Source: Carallia brachiata
Taxonomy: Eukaryota; Streptophyta; Magnoliopsida; Malpighiales; Rhizophoraceae
Length of the DNA: 64,000 bases
Assembly (NCBI GenBank): GCA_021464245.1
Contig: JADCRB010000005.1
Location: 186,001 to 250,000 of the forward strand
Direction of reading: 5' to 3'
The translations under genes were made by a program, and so were the position numbers. The number at the start of each line of letters is the position of its first letter. Positions within the stretch are counted from its first letter, which is position 1. Positions 10,775 through 23,100 of the stretch are shown here, piece after piece. Under the pieces are notes generated by a model, which was not told the DNA's origin, did no database searches, and saw only the letters and a list, made by a program, of their open reading frames with translations.

Positions 10775-12368
10775 TTACATGTCAAAAGGATCCTGGGCAT
10801 ACCCAGGAGGAAGAGTATCTTCCTGTTCTTCTTCTTCTTCACTCGAGTCTTCAATATCTTTAGCTAGGTCAACAACCTTTGCAGAAGACTTCTTGGAGGA
10901 GGAAGGAGGTGTCAAAGCTTGAGACATTTCTTCCATGATGGGCAAGATATTCGTCTCGAGTTTTAGCTGAGGAGAGTTTAAACTGCCAATGAGTCTTTTC
11001 CGCCAGAAAAGCAGCATGTTCTTTGTTCATAGCTGGAAGCTGAGGAAAAGATGATTCTTTGGATTTTAAAAATTCAGAACGGTGTTTAAGAAGCCATTTT
11101 TCAACAGCTTTGGGTTTTACATTGGAAGGGATGTCATATTTATTCCACCAACGGATGTGGAAGGTTCTGACAACCATTTTTCCTGCTTTGTGGTTTTCAA
11201 AAGAATAGTCCCATTTGAGGACCCAAGGTATAAAAAAGTTTATGGAGAACGAAAAGATTTTTGGAAATTTCTTTTCTGGTTCTAGGGGTATATAGTGTTG
11301 TTCAAAGAGTTTATATGATGGAAGGAGTTCTTCCGGGAGAATAGATACAGTACAACCAAAATAGTCCCACCATTGGAGAAACCAATTTGGAATGAGAGCT
11401 GGTTCAAAGGTTCGATCAAAATAAATAAGCCAAGTATGACCTCTTTTCGAATTCCTGATAGAAAAAGGCATTGAACCAAGCCTGCTGATAATCCCAGTAG
11501 GAAAAGTACAGGGAAGGATCAGGATTATTAGGGTCAAGATGTATGGTTTCCAAAAGAAATGGAGAACCAAAGTTTTGAGGATGAAGAAGATTCATAATCG
11601 GCAGGTAGAATACGAATAGTCTTTGGTAGGGTCAAAGGTGTATCCGTAAGGGTTTGCCATTTACCATCAATCTTCTTCTGATATTGGAATTTCCATTTTA
11701 CTGAGGGTGGATCTGTTTCAGAAAGAAGGGCCATGTAATAGGCAACAGGTTTCTGATAGTTCCAAGGTTTAAATTCCCAATTGGCGCCAAAACAAGTTAG
11801 GACTGCACCATAGGGGGTTCCAGAGATTTGTAGGTTTAGTGGGGACATATCCTGCTTCAACTAAAAAGAGATTTTGATAAATTTCTTTTTGCTGAAAATC
11901 GGTCCATGTATCCGAAGATAATGGTTTTTGCAAAATACTTTGAGATTGCTCCAGAGAGGAAGATGAGACAATCTCCTTTTGTTTTAAAATGGGTTTAGAA
12001 ATTATACCTGAGGGTTTAGCTGTGTCAACTGGTTGTGACTGTTTAGTGAGATTTTGGAGGGCCTGAAGTATTTCTGGGCTTTGAGCTAATTTGGCAGCCC
12101 ATTCTTGAACTGCGAGCTCTTTAGACTTGGAAATAGTGGCTTCCATTTGTTTATTTTCCTCTTTTTGGAGGACATCAGTCCAGGCTTTTTTAACAGTTTT
12201 AATGACTCTAGGGTTTTGGTCCAGAGGGGTTTTAATATCTTTTATGGCAGCAGCCATTAGTTTAGTAGTGCCTGAGGCTTTTTTAGGAGAGGGGCTTTGC
12301 ACTGTTTCATCAGAAACTTGTGCTTTGCCTTTGTCAAGTGTTTTGGATTTTGATTTTTTAGGGGGCAT
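10775..12368 (-). pseudogene. Copy A ORF2, unknown function (frameshifted)
   Basis: The product is homologous to the intact ORF2 of copy B (18563-20158), starting MPPKKSKSKTLDKG and ending QDPFDM. Copy A shows the same protein in at least four shifted pieces (12368-11769, 11860-11534, 11570-10869, 11017-10775), so it cannot make the full protein. The N-terminus is lysine/serine rich and the C-terminus acidic. No domain is known to me. Confidence 0.85.
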
Positions 12369-15300
12369 GTGGTGAAGGCCTGTTTTGGAGAATTCACGAG
12401 TCAAGAAGTCAGGTAGTGAATTGGATTCTCCCTTAATATATCAATATCAAAATCAAATATACTAAGTATAGCCTGCCATCTAGCAAATATTTGTTTAGAA
12501 GCAACATTTTTAACATCTTTTTCTAAAATTTCCCTAGCAGACTTACAATCAATACGAAGTAAAAACTTTTGATTAAGTAAATCAGTTTGAAATTTAGAAA
12601 TACATTTTACAATACTTAAAATTTCTTTTTGGATAGTAAAATAATTGGTTTGTGCACCTTTCCAGTGTCCAGAAGTATACTGTAATATATATTCCTGTCC
12701 ATTAGAAAGCTGTTTTAAAATACCACCGTAACCAAGATCAGAGGCATCAGTCTCTACTATCTTAGGTGCAAGGGGATCAGGAAGAGATAGGCAAGGAATT
12801 TCCTAACCATTTGTTTAATTTTTGACAGTTGAGAATGTTCTTCTGTCCAGGAAGGAGATCTTCCTAAGGCGTTGATGGAGAGGTTTACAAGTTGACTAAG
12901 ATTGGGATAGAAGTCTAGGACATAATTAAGACTTCCAAGGAATCTTTGCAACTGAGTTTTGTCAAGAATTTTATCAGGAAATTTATCAACAAAGGATAAA
13001 GATCGCTGGATAGGAGTGATTGTTCCCTGGCTGATATGATGACCTAGGAAACGGACATTTGTCTGGAAAAGAGACATTTTAGGTTTAGAAATGACAAGGC
13101 CATTCTTCTTAGTGATAAAAAAGAATGTTTTTAAATGTTTAAAATGTCTGCAATGGAATGAGAAAATACCAGATATCATCAATGTAAACAATGATGAATG
13201 ATGAATATGCAGCAAAAATCATTCATGATACGCTGAAATTCACTTGGTGCATTTTTCAATCCAAAAGGCATAACATTCCACTCATACTGTCCAAATGGAA
13301 CAGTAAAGGCGGTTTTATAACGGTCTTGTGAGGCAATTTGAATTTGCCAAAAACCTGATTTTAAATCAAATTTGGAGAATATGAATGCAGAATGCAATTT
13401 ATTTAACAAATCTTTTTTATTAGGAATAGGACTTCTAATCCATTTTAATGCAGTGTTTAATGGTTTATAATTAATCACTAAACGAGGAACACCACGCTCA
13501 ATTTCTGAATTTTTATTAACATAAAATGCAGCACATGACCATGGTGACCTAGAAGGTCTGATAAGCTTCTTACTAAGTAAATCAGAAATTTCTTGTTTAC
13601 AGTGATTAAGAATTTCAGCATTCATCTAAACTGGTCTAGCCTTGGTAGGAATTTGACGTTCATCAAAATCCTTTTCATATGGTAGATCAACCATATGTTG
13701 TTTACGTTCCCAAAATGCTGTTGGCAAATCAGAACAGAGTTCATTTTCAAATTGATCTTGTAAAACAGAAATTTTCTTTTTGACAAGATTAGTGGCAAGT
13801 TGTTGTTCAATCTATTTTAAAGAAGCAGTTGTTTTAAAAACAGAAAGATCAGCTTGCTTGGTTTTAATCAAGTTATTAATCTCATTTTGATAAATGCTGT
13901 GTGCTTTAATCAAATGAAGATTCTTGGTTTTAGGTTTTTCGATAAAAAGGAGTTTATGTCTCTGAGAAGATTTTGAATCTTTAAAACAAATTCCATGGTA
14001 ATCAACCTCATACGGAGTTACCATATTGATAAAAGGAGTACCCAAAATAACAGTATGATGGATATCTTTTACCAATAAAAATGAAGTTAAAATACTAATG
14101 TCTCGGTCAACAACATAACCTTCAACCTTACCATTGATGGTTAATCGAGAAGCATTAGCAGTTGAAAGTTTCTCAGAGGTATATTGATGTAAATGTTTAG
14201 GAACTATACTCTCTTTGATACAATTCAGGTCTGCACCTGTGTCAAACAGAGCAATAGTTTCTAATGAAAAATCATTTGAGAAAATGATTTTTATTTTAAT
14301 CAAATACTTTTGGGAGGTGATTTCCCGTAAAACATTCAAAAAGTCTTTGTTAGTTTCTGAGAGCTGAACATCTGCTTCTTGTTCAGAATCAACTAACGAG
14401 TTTTGTAAAAGCATTTGCAAAGTTTGAGAATCATTTGCTTGCTTTTCTTTTAAAGATTTTAGTTCAAGTTTGATAGTCTTGATCTCAGATTGTAACTGAG
14501 TTAAAGAGAGATCAGAAGACTGGGGTTTTCTTGATTTGTTTAAAATAGTGGTCAAGTCATAAGGATTGGTTTTAGAAGTCAAAGCAACTGTGGTGGTTGC
14601 AGGTGGAGTTTCTAAAGATTGTTGAAGCTGTATTAAATACTGCTTCTGGATTTCAGGATTATCAATGCTCTTAATGACCTGAAGAATGAATTCTTGGTCT
14701 TTAGTGAGAACATTAATATGTTTATTAGAATCAGAATCAGAACTAGTCTTACTACTAGTTTCTGCAAGTTCATCAATTTCAAGATGATTATTTGAGGAAC
14801 TACCTTCTGATTCAGAAAGGTCAAGGAGCAAAGACTGAATTCTTTGACGAATGTCATCAGAGAGATCAATCTCATTTAGTCGTTTATTGAATTTACAAAA
14901 GCGAGCAACTTGCCCTGGTTTATGACATTTAAAACAGACAACTGGTTTAGAAGAAGCGGGAAAATCTGTCTTAAAATGTTTTTGTTTAGGAAAATGTTTC
15001 TTTTTCAAAGGTGGTTTATAAAAAGCATCCTTGGATGGAAGATGTTTTTTGGAAAACCGTTTGTTTTTTGAAAAAGAGGTTTTAGTGGGAGTTTTCTTTT
15101 TAGAATCATTGGAAAGGGGATTAAACTCAAATTGTTTACAGAAACTACCAAGTTCCTGTTTAGTTCGCGCCATTTCCCATTTCAAATGTTTCTGGAGTTT
15201 AATGTCTTGGCAAATTTTAAGTCCTTCCTGTTGGGTAGAACTTATTAATTCACCATATGTGAGTTTATTGTAAGGAATGGGATTGCCTACTGATTCCTTG

Positions 15301-17884
15301 AGTTTGTTCCTAACTTTCTCACCTAAGAGAGTCGGAAGACCAGCTAAGAATTTTTCCTTCCAGAAAGACTGGTTGGAATCTTCCCTAAGCATGAGGCGAG
15401 TAAGAAAGGTGTTTTTATAATACTGAAAATCACTTAACTTCTTACATCTAAGATTAGATAGAAGTTCAGCGTTTTTGTCTTTCAAATGAGAGGGATCTCC
15501 TACGAAATGTAAGGAGATGGTTAGAATCAGTGTTGATACTGAATCTGGAATAGGGTTTCCTAATGAGTCAAGAATTGGAATATCCTGATCATCAAGTTTT
15601 AGAGTCTAAAATTTCTAATCTATTAGTTTCTGTGAGATGGTAATCCCACCATCCTTTAAGCTGACCAGTAAATCCTGCAATAAGGATTTCAGCTATGGCA
15701 CGATCAGAAACTAAAGTGTTTTGAGAACGATAAGCATTTGCTGCCATCGTATCTGGTGAATGCCCAGAATGTTATATTCTGTCATCCATCTATGTTCCAT
15801 TCATAAATGGAATTGGCACTGTACTTGGTTTGGGTGTGAACTTTAGATTGGTCATCTAGTCAGGAGCCTCTAGACATAGGAATTGTGCAAGGAGTCCAAA
15901 CAAGTTTATTGATTTTTTTCATCAGTTTCTGTTATAGAAACAGATGAGTTTCAAGTTCATCCAGAACCTGAATGGTTTAGATGAGGTACCTGGTTAGATT
16001 ATTCTAACAGAGTGTCAAGGACAATCTTAGAACTAGAAGACTCTGCTAATTCTAAGGATTGAAGTTGTTGTTTAATGGTAGCAAGAAAACTTGTTTTATC
16101 ATTTGAAATTGTTGTTTACTAGAAGAAGAAACTTCAAAAGGTTTAAAAACTGGATTTTTATTAATCTGAACTGTTGGTAAAGCGGGGAGAAATTGGTTTT
16201 GAAATCTGAGTTTCAATCCTTGTTAACTGTTTACCAATAGTATGCAGACTAATGTTTGAAAAATTATTTGTTCAATCAAACTCTTTAGATTCTTATCTTC
16301 AGAGTTTGTAGGGATTTTAAATGGAGATTTCAATGGAAACTTCACCTTGTTTAAAAGAACTTTCGTGGAGGAGGGTGTTCAGACTCAATCTGTTTTCCCT
16401 CTACTTCCCAAACAGGAAGTGTTTTTGTTTAATCACAGGATTTATGGTTTTGAAAAATGGATTATCTGGTTTTTTCAAAATATCATCGGCCATTTAAAAT
16501 ATGGAAATTCTTTTTTCCAATTTTCTGAATAGAAGTGTGATATTCAAACCAATCAAAAAATGGAATATGAATCTTATGAGTTTCAAGGAATGCATAAAAA
16601 TCCTTTTGTATTTCTGGCAAAATGTTTCCAAAATGCAAAAAGAACCATTCACGCATTTCTTTTTGTTTAGGGGAATAAAAATCTTGTCTTAGAAAAGTTT
16701 TCTCTAAAACAAATTCTTTTTCAAGAACATTCAAAACGTTTTCGTAACAGCAAAATAGGTTGGGAAAGTCGGCTGGGAGGAGGACTATCCTGTGTAACCT
16801 GTTCTACTGGGTTTGAAGTCTCACCATGTTCATAAACAGAGTGAGGAATAGTACTAGAATACCTAGTGTGTTTAAATCTAGGATCCGGCAAGTCTGATGT
16901 AGAATGCCTAGGTTTATTAACAGGAATGTTAATGACAGATGGAATCTGTGAAACATTGCCTAAATTTATTGTGGAATCATCAGAAAACCTAGAGCTAATA
17001 AACCTAGGGATTCTGTCAAATTTTAAAGTGACCTTTCCATCACTAAATTGTTTAATCTGGACTAAGTCCGGGTTGATCTCAGGAGGAGGTAAGTCTGTCG
17101 GTGGGGCAGCTCCTTGAAGGGTCCATTCAATTGGAAAAGTATGTCTTTCCATTGAATAGGTTTAGGAATTTGAACATTGGATCTGGTGAGATCCGTATGA
17201 ATCAAAAGTTTCTCACCTTTAATAGACTTCTGCAAATGTTTAGTAGGAGTGAATGCAGATGCAAGCAGTCTATAATGAATGCGAAACATTAATGCAACTG
17301 GAATGGATCCAGGAAGCATATGATAATTATGAGTTTTAATTTGCAAGACTGCAGCTTTCAAAATGTTTTTATCCTTAAGAGAAATAGCCAAATCAGGATA
17401 GCAATCAAAAGAGATTGGTCCAGTGTTTAGGGTTGACTCAACAGTTCCTAGAAGAGAATCTTGAAACTGAGTATGTCGTGCATCCCTAAGGACAGCAAGT
17501 ATAGAGGTGTCTAATCCTTCACGAGTGAGAGGTCGAAATGCAACCTGAATAAGTCCAATATGGATATATTCAAAGCCTTTTTGTTTATGAAGTTTAAGAG
17601 ATTCAGGAGTCAAAAGAATTACCTCTTTTAATGAATCTGAAAGAGGAATGTCTCTCTGTTCAGTTTTAATATGAAGATCAGTTTTAAATGGAGTTTAGAA
17701 AAGATAGATTTAGACAGATGATAGATCTGGTTTGGTTTAATACGGGGTATTTCCCAATTATCAATGTTTTTAAAATTTTCAATGTCATTTCTTCTCTATT
17801 TACAACTCTACGGATCTCAGAGGAATCTGAGGCAGAAGAGTTTGAGAAAGAAGTGGATCTACAGAAATTTGGATCCAAGTTCAA
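12369..17884 (-). pseudogene. Copy A ORF1 polyprotein: movement, coat, protease, RT, RNase H (broken)
   Basis: The encoded polyprotein of a living virus would supply cell-to-cell movement, capsid and replication functions. Here it is split into many frames. Movement region: 17884 to about 17100. Linker/coat region: about 17100-15200, including FWKEKFLAGLPTLLGEKV near 15350. CCHC zinc knuckle CFKCHKPGQVARFC near 14895-14940. Aspartic protease motif DTGADLNC near 14220-14245. Reverse transcriptase from about 13600, with the YIDD site near 13175-13186. RNase H follows to about 12400. The longest surviving frame is 557 codons (15485-13812). Breaks include frameshifts in the first 200 bases of the movement region and several in the RT. 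The end of ORF1 probably overlaps the start of ORF2 by about 100 bases. Confidence 0.85.
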
Positions 17885-18076
17885 AAATAATAAGGATTTT
17901 GTTTATGATAGACTACTCCGGTTATACCCTGCAGCACACAGACTTATTGCCCTGTCCGTTGGAACTTACTACTGCTTACCTCTGCACTGGGTTCAATTGG
18001 AATCTAGTCTGACTCACAACCAATATCCAAACTATTGAAAAACAGAATAAATTTCTACAGATCTACAACGTTCCTA

Positions 18077-18089
18077 GGCTCTGATACCA
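18077..18089 (-). other. Viral primer-binding site (tRNA-Met), A/B junction
   Basis: On the minus strand it reads TGGTATCAGAGCC, the standard initiator tRNA-Met complement of caulimoviruses. It marks the 5' end of copy A and the 3' end of copy B. Confidence 0.85.
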
Positions 18090-18415
18090 ATTAGATAGGA
18101 TTACCAGTTTCCAGCCTATATACTGTGAATAAATTTGTTTTATAAAACAGAAAATAAGAACAAAATAAGAACATAAACAGTAAATAGCAACCAACTCGGG
18201 AGGCAAGCCTACCACATCTGGTGCTTTAGACAAATAATAAAAGAAAGAACATATTATTAAAGGGAGGATATGTACAAAAACAGAAAGATCCTTACAGAGA
18301 TGGATGGATCGTTTCTGGAGGACTTGGAGAGAAATTTTTAGAGAGAAGGGGGAGAAAGATTTTAGAGAGAGGAGGAGCCATCCCAGTTCTGTCTACAAAT
18401 GAGGCAGAAGCCTGG

Positions 18416-18422
18416 TTTTATA
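18416..18422 (-). promoter_or_regulatory. TATA box of the viral promoter at the B/A junction
   Basis: TATAAAA on the minus strand, preceded by the same 47-bp-spaced direct repeats (18456 and 18503). Transcription from here would run into copy A. The downstream AATAAA found in copies A and C is missing here (GAAATTTTTAGAG instead of GAAATTTATTTTAGAG on the plus strand). Confidence 0.6.
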
Positions 18423-18562
18423 GGGGAAAGGGGTACTGTTTAAGTACTGTCGCAGGACCGGTGGCATTTTTGAAATAAATGTGAACAGTACTACTGTTCA
18501 TTGACCGGTGGCCTTTTTGCAATTTCTGCAAACAGTAAATAAACGGTATTTACAAACGGTGT

Positions 18563-20158
18563 TTACATGTCAAAAGGATCCTGGGCATACCCAGGAGGAA
18601 GAGTATCTTCCTGTTCTTCTTCTTCTTCACTCGAGTCTTCAATATCTTTAGCTAGGTCAACAACCTTTGCAGAAGACTTCTTGGAGGAGGAAGGAGGTGT
18701 CAAAGCTTGAGACATTTCTTCCATGATAGTAAAATATTCGTCTCGAGTTTTAGCTGAGGAGAGTTTAAACTGCCAATGAGTCTTTTCCGCCAGAAAAGCA
18801 GCATGTTCTTTGTTCATAGCTGGAAGCTGAGGAAAAGATGATTCTTTGGATTTTAAAAATTCAGAACGGTGTTTAAGAAGCCATTTTTCAACAGCTTTGG
18901 GTTTTACATTAGAAGGGATGTCATATTTATTCCACCAACGGATGTGGAAGGTTATGACAACCATTTTTCCTGCTTTGTGGTTTTCAAAAGAATAGTCCCA
19001 TTTGAGGACCCAAGGTATAAAAAAGTTTATGGAGAACGAAAAGATTTTTGGAAATTTCTTTTCTGGTTCTGGGGGTATATAGTGTTGTTCAAAGAGTTTA
19101 TATGATGGAAGGAGTTTTTTCGGGAGAATAGATACAGTACAACCAAAATAGTCCCACCATTGGAGAAACCAATTTGGAATGAGAGCTGGTTCAAAGGTTC
19201 GATCAAAACAAATAAGCCAAGTATGACCTCTTTTCGAATTCTGATAGAAAAAGGCATTGAACCAAGCCTGCTGATAATCCCAGTAGGAAAAGTACATGGA
19301 AGGATCAGGATTATTAGGGTCAAGATGTATGGTTTCCAAAAGAAATGGAGAACCAAAGTTTTGAGGATGAAGAAGATTCATAATCTGGCAGGTAGAATAC
19401 GAATAGTCTTTGGTAGGGTCAAAGGTAGTATCCGTAAGGGTTTGCCATTTACCATCAATCTTCTTCTGATATTGGAACTTCCATTTTACTGAAGGTGGAT
19501 CTGTTTCAGAAAGAAGGGCCATGTAATAGGCTACAGGTTTCTGATAGTTCCAAGGTTTAAATTCCCAATTGGCGCCAAAACAAGTTAGGACTGCACCATA
19601 GGGGGTTCCACAGATTTTAGTAGGTTTAGTGGGGACATATCCTGCTTCAACTAAAAAGAGATTTTGATAAATTTCTTTTTGCTGAAAATCGGTCCATGTA
19701 TCCGAAGATAATGGTTTTTGCAAAATACTTTGAGATTGCTGCAGAGAGGAAGATGAGACAATCTCCTTTTGTTTTAAAATGGGTTTAGAAATTATACCTG
19801 AGGGTTTAGCTGTGTCCACTGGTTGTGACTGTTTAGTGAGATTTTGGAGGGCCTGAAGTATTTCTGGGCTTTGAGCTAATTTGGCAGCCCATTCTTGAAC
19901 TACGAGCTCTTTAGACTTGGAAATAGTGGCTTCCATTTGTTTATTTTCCTCTTCTTGGAGGACATCAGTCCAGGCTTTTTTAACAGTTTTAATGACTCTA
20001 GGGTTTTGGTCCAAAGGGGTTTTAATATCTTTTATGGCAGCAGCCATTAGTTTAGTAGTGCCTGAGGCTTTTTTAGGAGAGGGGCTTTGCACTGTTTCAT
20101 CAGAAACTTGTGCTTTGCCTTTGTCAAGTGTTTTGGATTTTGATTTTTTAGGGGGCAT
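18563..20158 (-). CDS. Copy B ORF2, intact 531-codon viral protein of unknown function
   Basis: An uninterrupted frame from ATG at 20158 to TAA at 18563. Residues 1-40 are rich in Lys, Ser and Thr. A region around residues 180-330 is aromatic-rich (GANWEFKPWNY, FSYWDYQQAWFNAFF). Residues about 480-531 are strongly acidic (SSEEEEEQEDTLPPG), ending in QDPFDM. It follows ORF1, probably with about 100 bases of overlap, and precedes the viral promoter. As far as I know the second ORF of florendovirus-type viruses has no assigned function. I cannot name a domain. It is the only full viral ORF left in the tandem array. Confidence 0.75.
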   Translation of the reverse strand: MPPKKSKSKTLDKGKAQVSDETVQSPSPKKASGTTKLMAAAIKDIKTPLDQNPRVIKTVKKAWTDVLQEEENKQMEATISKSKELVVQEWAAKLAQSPEILQALQNLTKQSQPVDTAKPSGIISKPILKQKEIVSSSSLQQSQSILQKPLSSDTWTDFQQKEIYQNLFLVEAGYVPTKPTKICGTPYGAVLTCFGANWEFKPWNYQKPVAYYMALLSETDPPSVKWKFQYQKKIDGKWQTLTDTTFDPTKDYSYSTCQIMNLLHPQNFGSPFLLETIHLDPNNPDPSMYFSYWDYQQAWFNAFFYQNSKRGHTWLICFDRTFEPALIPNWFLQWWDYFGCTVSILPKKLLPSYKLFEQHYIPPEPEKKFPKIFSFSINFFIPWVLKWDYSFENHKAGKMVVITFHIRWWNKYDIPSNVKPKAVEKWLLKHRSEFLKSKESSFPQLPAMNKEHAAFLAEKTHWQFKLSSAKTRDEYFTIMEEMSQALTPPSSSKKSSAKVVDLAKDIEDSSEEEEEQEDTLPPGYAQDPFDM

Positions 20159-23100
20159 GGTGGTGAAGGCCTGTTTTGGAGAAATTCACGAGTCAAGAAG
20201 TCAGGTAGTGAATTGGATTCTCCCTTAATATACTCAATATCAAAATCAAATATACTAAGTATAGCCTGCCATCTAGCAAATATTTGTTTAGAAGCAACAT
20301 TTTTAACATCTTTTTCTAAAATTTCCCTAGCAGACTTACAATCAATACGAAGTAAAAACTTTTGATTAAGTAAATCAGTTTGAAATTTAGAAATACATTT
20401 TACAATACTTAAAATTTCTTTTTGAATAGTAAAATAATTGGTTTGTGCACCTTTCCAGTGTCCAGAAGTATACTGTAATATATATTCCTGTCCATTAGAA
20501 AGCTGTTTTAAAATACCACCGTAACCAAGATCAGAGGCATCAGTCTCTACTATCTTAGGTGCAAGGGGATCAGGAAGAGCAAGGCAAGGAATTTCCCCTA
20601 ACCATTTGTTTAATTTTTTGAACAGTTGTAGAATGTTCTTCTGTCCAGGAAGGATGACTCTTCCTAAGGCGTTGATGGAGAGGTTTACAAAGTTGACTAA
20701 GATTGGGATAGAAGTCTAGGACATAATTAAGACTTCCAAGGAATCTTTGCAACTGAGTTTTGTCAAGAATTTTATCAGGAAATTTATCAACAAAGGATAA
20801 AGATCGCTGGATAGGAGTGATTGTTCCCTGGCTGATATGATGACCTAGGAAACGGACATTTGTCCTGGAAAAGAGACATTTTAGGTTTAGAAATGACAAG
20901 GCCATTCTTCTTAGTGATAAAAAAGAATGTTTTTAAATGTTTAAAATGCTCTGCAATGGAATGAGAAAATACCAGGATATCATCAATGTAAACAATGATG
21001 AATGATGAATATGCAGCAAAAATATCATTCATGATACGCTGAAATTCACTTGGTGCATTTTTCAAGCCAAAAGGCATAACGTTCCACTCATACTGTCCAA
21101 ATGGAACAGTAAAGGCGGTTTTATAACGGTCTTGTGAGGCAATTTGTATTTGCCAAAAACCCGATTTTAAATCAAATTTGGAGAATATGAATGCAGAATG
21201 CAATTTATTTAACAAATCTTTTTTATTAGGAATAGGACTTCTAATCCATTTTAGTGCAGTGTTTAATGGTTTATAATTAATCACTAAACGAGGAACACCA
21301 CGCTCAATTTCTGAATTTTTATTAACATAAAATGCAGCACATGACCATGGTGACCTAGAAGGTCTGATAAGCTTCTTACTAAGCAAATCAAATTTCTTGT
21401 TTACAGTGAAGAAGTTCAGCATTCATCTGAACGGTCTAGCCTTGGTAGGAATTTGACGTTCATCAAAATCCTTTTCATATGGTAAATCAACCACATGTTG
21501 TTTTCTTTCCCAAAATGCTGTTAGCAAATCAGAACAGAGTTCATTTTCAAATTGATCTTGTAAAACAGAAATTTCTTTTTGACAATATAGTGGCAAGTTG
21601 TTGTTCAACCTGTTTTAAAGAAACAGTCGTTTTGAAAACAGAAAGATCAGCTTGCTTGGTTTTAATCAAATTATTAATCTCATTTTGATAAATGCTGTGT
21701 GCTTTAATCAAATGAAGATTCTTGGTTTTAGGTTTTTCGATAAAAAGGAGTTTATGTCTCTGAGAAGATTTTGAATCTTTAAAACAAATTCCATGGTAAT
21801 CAACCTCATACGGAGTTACCATATTGATAAAGGAGTACCCAAAATAACAGTATGATGGATATCTTTTACCAATAAAATGGAGTTAAAATACTAATGTCTC
21901 GGTAACAACATAACCTTCAACCTTACCATTGATGGTTAATCGAGAAGCATTAGCAGTTGAAAGTTTCTCAGAGGTATATTGATGTAAATGTTTAGGAACT
22001 ATACTCTCTTTGATACAATTCAGATCTGCACCTGTGTCAAACAGAGCAATAGTTTCTAATGAAAAATCATTTGAGAAAATGATTTTATTTTAATCAAATA
22101 CTTTTGGAGGGATTTCCCGTAAAACATTCAAAAAGTCTTGTTAGTTTCTGAGAGCTGAACATCTGCTTCTTGTTCAGAATCAACTAACGAGTTTTGTAAA
22201 AGCATTTGCAAAGTTTGAGAATCATTTGCTTGCTTTTCTTTTAAAGATTTTAGTTCAAGTTTGATAGTCTTGATCTCAGATTGTAACTGAGTTAAAGAAG
22301 ATCAGAGACTGGGGTTTTCTTGATTGTTTAAAATAGTGGTCAAGTCATAAGGATTGGTTTTAGAAGTCAAAGCAACTGTGGTGGTTGCAGGTGGAGTTTC
22401 TAAAGATTGTTGAAGCTGTATTAATACTGCTTCTGGATTTCAGGATTATCAATGCTCTTAATGACCTGAAGAATGAATTCTTGGTCTTTAGTGAGAACAT
22501 TAATATGTTTATTAGAATCAGAATCAGAACTAGTCTTACTACTAGTTTCTGCAAGTTCATCAATTTCAAGATGTTATTTGAGGAACTACCTTCTGATTCA
22601 GAAAGGTCAAGCAAAGACTGAATTCTTTGACGAATGTCATCAGAGAGATCAATCTCATTTACGTTTATTGATTTACAAAAGCGAGCAACTTGCCCTGGTT
22701 TATGACATTTAAAACAGACAACTGGTTTAGAAGAAGCGGGAAAATCTGTCTTAAAATGTTTTTGTTTAGGAAAATGTTTCTTTTTCAAAGGTGGTTTATA
22801 AAAAGCATCCTTGGATGGAAGATGTTTTTTGGAAAACTGTTTGTTTTTTGAAAAAGAGGTTTTAGTGGGAGTTTTCTTTTTAGAATCATTGGAAAGGGGA
22901 TTAAACTCAAATTGTTTACAGAAACTACCAAGTTCCTGTTTAGTTCGCGCCATTTCCCATTTCAAATGTTTCTGGAGTTTAATGTCTGGCAAATTTTAAG
23001 TCCTTCCTGTTGGGTAGAACTTATTAATTCACCATATGTGAGTTTATTGTAAGGAATGGGATTGCCTACTGATTCCTTGAGTTTGTTCCTAACTTTCTCA

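Larger units (their letters stand above)
10085..18089 (-). mobile_element. Endogenous pararetrovirus copy A (Caulimoviridae, florendovirus-like)
   Basis: A full-length unit on the minus strand. In viral order: primer-binding site (18077-18089), ORF1 (movement, coat, zinc finger, protease, RT, RNase H), ORF2 of unknown function, promoter/leader, ending inside the next primer-binding site at 10085. It lies head-to-tail with copy B, with 7791 bp between equivalent points. There is no LTR and no integrase, which separates it from Ty3 elements. The two-ORF layout with movement protein first resembles florendoviruses; a petuvirus-like relative is the alternative. All ORFs carry frameshifts. Confidence 0.85.
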
